From assembly GCA_910586565.1 (NCBI GenBank), contig CAJUIT010000003.1, positions 1-64,000 of the forward strand: a DNA stretch of 64,000 bases, read 5' to 3'. The first letter of the stretch is position 1; every line of letters begins with the position of its first letter. A program made the position numbers and the translations under genes. Source of the stretch: an uncultured Muribaculaceae bacterium (GTDB lineage Bacteria; Bacteroidota; Bacteroidia; Bacteroidales; Muribaculaceae). Positions 62,567 to 64,000 of this stretch are shown here, piece after piece. The notes beneath the pieces are model-generated. The model was not told where the DNA came from. It saw nothing but the letters and a program-made list of their open reading frames with translations, and did no database searches.

Positions 62567-63076
62567 ATGATTTTTCACCGTCTCTCAGCTATCACTCCAC
62601 GCATTGCGGCACTGCTCGCGGCAGCGATGGTGATTGCAGGCTGCTGCATGGCGCAACGGCGCAACACAACGCGCCGGCATCTGAAAGTAACGGGAGCTGT
62701 GGAGAATGCCGCCGAACAGCCGGCATGGCGGTGCGACACCGTTGGTGCCGACACAACCAAGGTGCGGTTTTCGGGCTATTCTAAAACGTTGAGGGCTATC
62801 CGCGAGTCGGTGTTCGTGACCAATCTCACCGACAGCACGGTGGAGGGGGTGATTTTCCGCATCCAATATTTCGATGCTAAGGGGCGCATGATGCATCAGG
62901 CCCGCCAATCGGTTTCAACCGATATTCCTCCGAGTGAAACAAGAAAAATTGACTTCCCCACATGGGACCGTCAGTTCACATTCTATTATGCCCGTTCGCC
63001 GCGCCCGCGCGTGTCGGCAGTGCCCTACACTGTGAAGATTTTGCCCGACACGCTGCTGCTCTCGGGCGCCGACTGA
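62567..63076 (+). CDS. Hypothetical exported beta-sandwich protein
   Basis: A 169-residue protein with an N-terminal signal sequence (MIFHRLSAITPRIAALLAAA followed by MVIAGCCMAQ; a lipobox-like GCC is possible). The segment ESVFVTNLTDSTVEGVIFRI followed by KIDFPTWDRQFTFYY is an FxLYD-like beta-sandwich pattern. It follows the previous gene by about 90 bases and precedes the Crp-like regulator. Function unknown. Confidence 0.65.
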   Translation: MIFHRLSAITPRIAALLAAAMVIAGCCMAQRRNTTRRHLKVTGAVENAAEQPAWRCDTVGADTTKVRFSGYSKTLRAIRESVFVTNLTDSTVEGVIFRIQYFDAKGRMMHQARQSVSTDIPPSETRKIDFPTWDRQFTFYYARSPRPRVSAVPYTVKILPDTLLLSGAD

Positions 63077-63127
63077 AGCTTCGCATGCCAAGCATGCCAT
63101 CAACCGACATTTCCCCACCCCGTTACT

Positions 63128-63763
63128 ATGCATCCCATCGACCACATAAAACAATTTGCGAAGCTCACCCCCGAACTTGAAGTCAACCTGCACAATGTGA
63201 TGCGCGAAATGAATTTCAACAAGGGCGATTTGATTCAAGGTGTTAAAAATCTTGATGTTTATTCCTCCTACATAGTAAAAGGCTCCGCCCGGGTGTTCTA
63301 CACAGAAAAGGGGCGCGAACACACGGTGTCGTTTTCGTTTGATAACGAGTTTGTGGTAATCTCACCGAATATGATGGCGAAATATCCTGAAACGGTGTCG
63401 GTGCAATTTCTCGAACCGGCCGAGGTTATCGGGGTGCCCCACATGAAGGTGAAAAATCTGTTGGAGGAATCGCGGTCGGTGCCCGACACCGAGGGGCTGC
63501 TCTTTCTCAATGCTTCGTTGCTGCAATATTGCCGTTTTCTGGAGGAGCGCGTGTATGTGATGCAGACTCTAAATGCCGCCGAGCGCTACCGATGGGCGCT
63601 GAAACGTTATCCGCGTCTCGATGAATGTGCCACCACCACGCAGATTGCCTCTTTTCTCGGGGTGACGAAGGAAACGCTTTACCGCATCCGCGGGGGCAAA
63701 TATGTGGCTGATGCGCGCGGCACGCGGCACGCATCCGATGTTGATAAACTTGCAAAACAATGA
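63128..63763 (+). CDS. Crp/Fnr-family transcriptional regulator
   Basis: A 211-residue regulator: an N-terminal cyclic-nucleotide-binding-like beta-roll (about 15-120, with GDLIQGVKNLDVYSSYIVKG) and a C-terminal winged helix (about 150-205, TTQIASFLGVTKETLYRIRG as the recognition region). It lacks the Cys cluster of Fnr. Bacteroidales members of this sort often do not bind cAMP. It is translationally coupled to the HAD hydrolase by an ATGA overlap at 63760-63763, suggesting joint function. Confidence 0.88.
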   Translation: MHPIDHIKQFAKLTPELEVNLHNVMREMNFNKGDLIQGVKNLDVYSSYIVKGSARVFYTEKGREHTVSFSFDNEFVVISPNMMAKYPETVSVQFLEPAEVIGVPHMKVKNLLEESRSVPDTEGLLFLNASLLQYCRFLEERVYVMQTLNAAERYRWALKRYPRLDECATTTQIASFLGVTKETLYRIRGGKYVADARGTRHASDVDKLAKQ

Positions 63764-64000
63764 CAATGAATGAAACTGAAATGAACCGTATGGTCAGCGA
63801 AAGTGTGACTCGCTACCTCAAGCGCAGCGGTGCCGAGGCTTTCAAGCCTGCGGCCGCTCTGATTGACATGGACGGCACCCTGCTCGACTCGATGAAGGGG
63901 CACACGCAGGCTTGGGAGCGTATGGTCAGTGAAATAGGGATTCCATGCACCCGCGACGAGTTCTACCTCTATGAGGGGATGACAGGGGCTGAAACCATCA
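63760..64000 (+). CDS. HAD-family hydrolase, beta-phosphoglucomutase-like (partial)
   Basis: The ATG at 63760 overlaps the stop of the Crp-like gene. The first 80 residues are visible: a polar N-terminus and then IDMDGTLLDS (about 39-48), the HAD motif I with the nucleophile and acid/base Asp, followed by a cap-domain start (GHTQAWERMVSEIGIP). The gene runs off the right edge, so motifs II-IV are unseen. Alternative downstream ATGs (63766, 63781) are possible. A sugar phosphate is a typical substrate. Confidence 0.85.
   Translation, partial: MTMNETEMNRMVSESVTRYLKRSGAEAFKPAAALIDMDGTLLDSMKGHTQAWERMVSEIGIPCTRDEFYLYEGMTGAETI

Noticed and set aside
1..64000. tRNA or rRNA genes in the gaps
   Set aside because: I scanned all intergenic stretches for CCA-ended cloverleafs and rRNA segments by eye and saw none; a tRNAscan-SE run would be decisive.

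Overview
The window is a gene-dense chromosomal segment from a Bacteroidales bacterium, most likely a Muribaculaceae-type gut commensal. Three things suggest this: the gene content (DUF2795 protein, the pdxJ-exbB-exbD-tonB order, a SpmA-SpmB fusion, a DUF2723 giant membrane protein, a DUF3078 protein, carboxynorspermidine synthase, C-terminal sorting-like domains), recurrent TTTG-N19/22-TAnnTTTG promoters, and weak or absent Shine-Dalgarno sequences. Most genes are GC-rich. The first 300 bases and the acyltransferase gene near 28-29 kb are clearly AT-richer. I found no rRNA, tRNA, CRISPR array or intact transposase.

Layout. 0-0.3 kb: the 3' end of an AT-rich gene with an in-frame tandem repeat. 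0.4-9.1 kb: housekeeping genes (DUF2795, nadK, a shortened CBS-family relative, pdxJ, a TonB energising complex, a nucleoside kinase, an InaA-like kinase, a PAP2 phosphatase). 9.4-14.0 kb: SpmAB-type membrane protein, ybeY, mnmG, a parS-like site, apt. 14.0-21.5 kb: a repeat-rich spacer, then a strong promoter and a cobalamin riboswitch that lead into a 2096-residue secreted protein. 21.7-27.8 kb: an SDR gene and a TolC/HlyD/two-permease export operon interrupted by a repeat cluster. 28.2-39.9 kb: acyltransferase, outer-membrane phospholipase, DUF4369-like lipoprotein, YifB ATPase, NhaC antiporter, pdxB, a membrane protein, purD and a THUMP methyltransferase with an Arg-rich tail. 40-50.5 kb: a GYF/CD225 and DUF2752 pair, deoC, carboxynorspermidine synthase, uvrC with a mobile-looking leader, queG, a polysaccharide deacetylase and a DUF2723 protein. 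50.8-64 kb: a lipoprotein, a secreted propeller-like protein, a GH31 glycosidase, riboflavin synthase, yebC, pheT, a DUF3078 operon, a Crp/Fnr regulator and the start of a HAD hydrolase.

The most interesting system is at 14.63-21.49 kb. A near-consensus promoter and a complete B12-box riboswitch precede a single giant secreted protein. It carries CUB-like/BNR-associated repeats, a parallel beta-helix, a domain I read as DUF4465 (the family of Bacteroidetes surface B12-binding BtuH proteins), and a C-terminal sorting-like domain. No TonB-dependent B12 receptor lies nearby. I infer a stand-alone, cobamide-repressed surface cobamide-capture protein of unusual size.

The window also carries several kinds of dispersed non-coding repeat: GTAG-headed REP-like palindromes (four copies), composite decamer tracts, a structured element with 23-bp terminal inverted repeats abutting uvrC, a 113-bp imperfect palindrome after yebC, and two large stem-loops near 50.7 and 53.5 kb.
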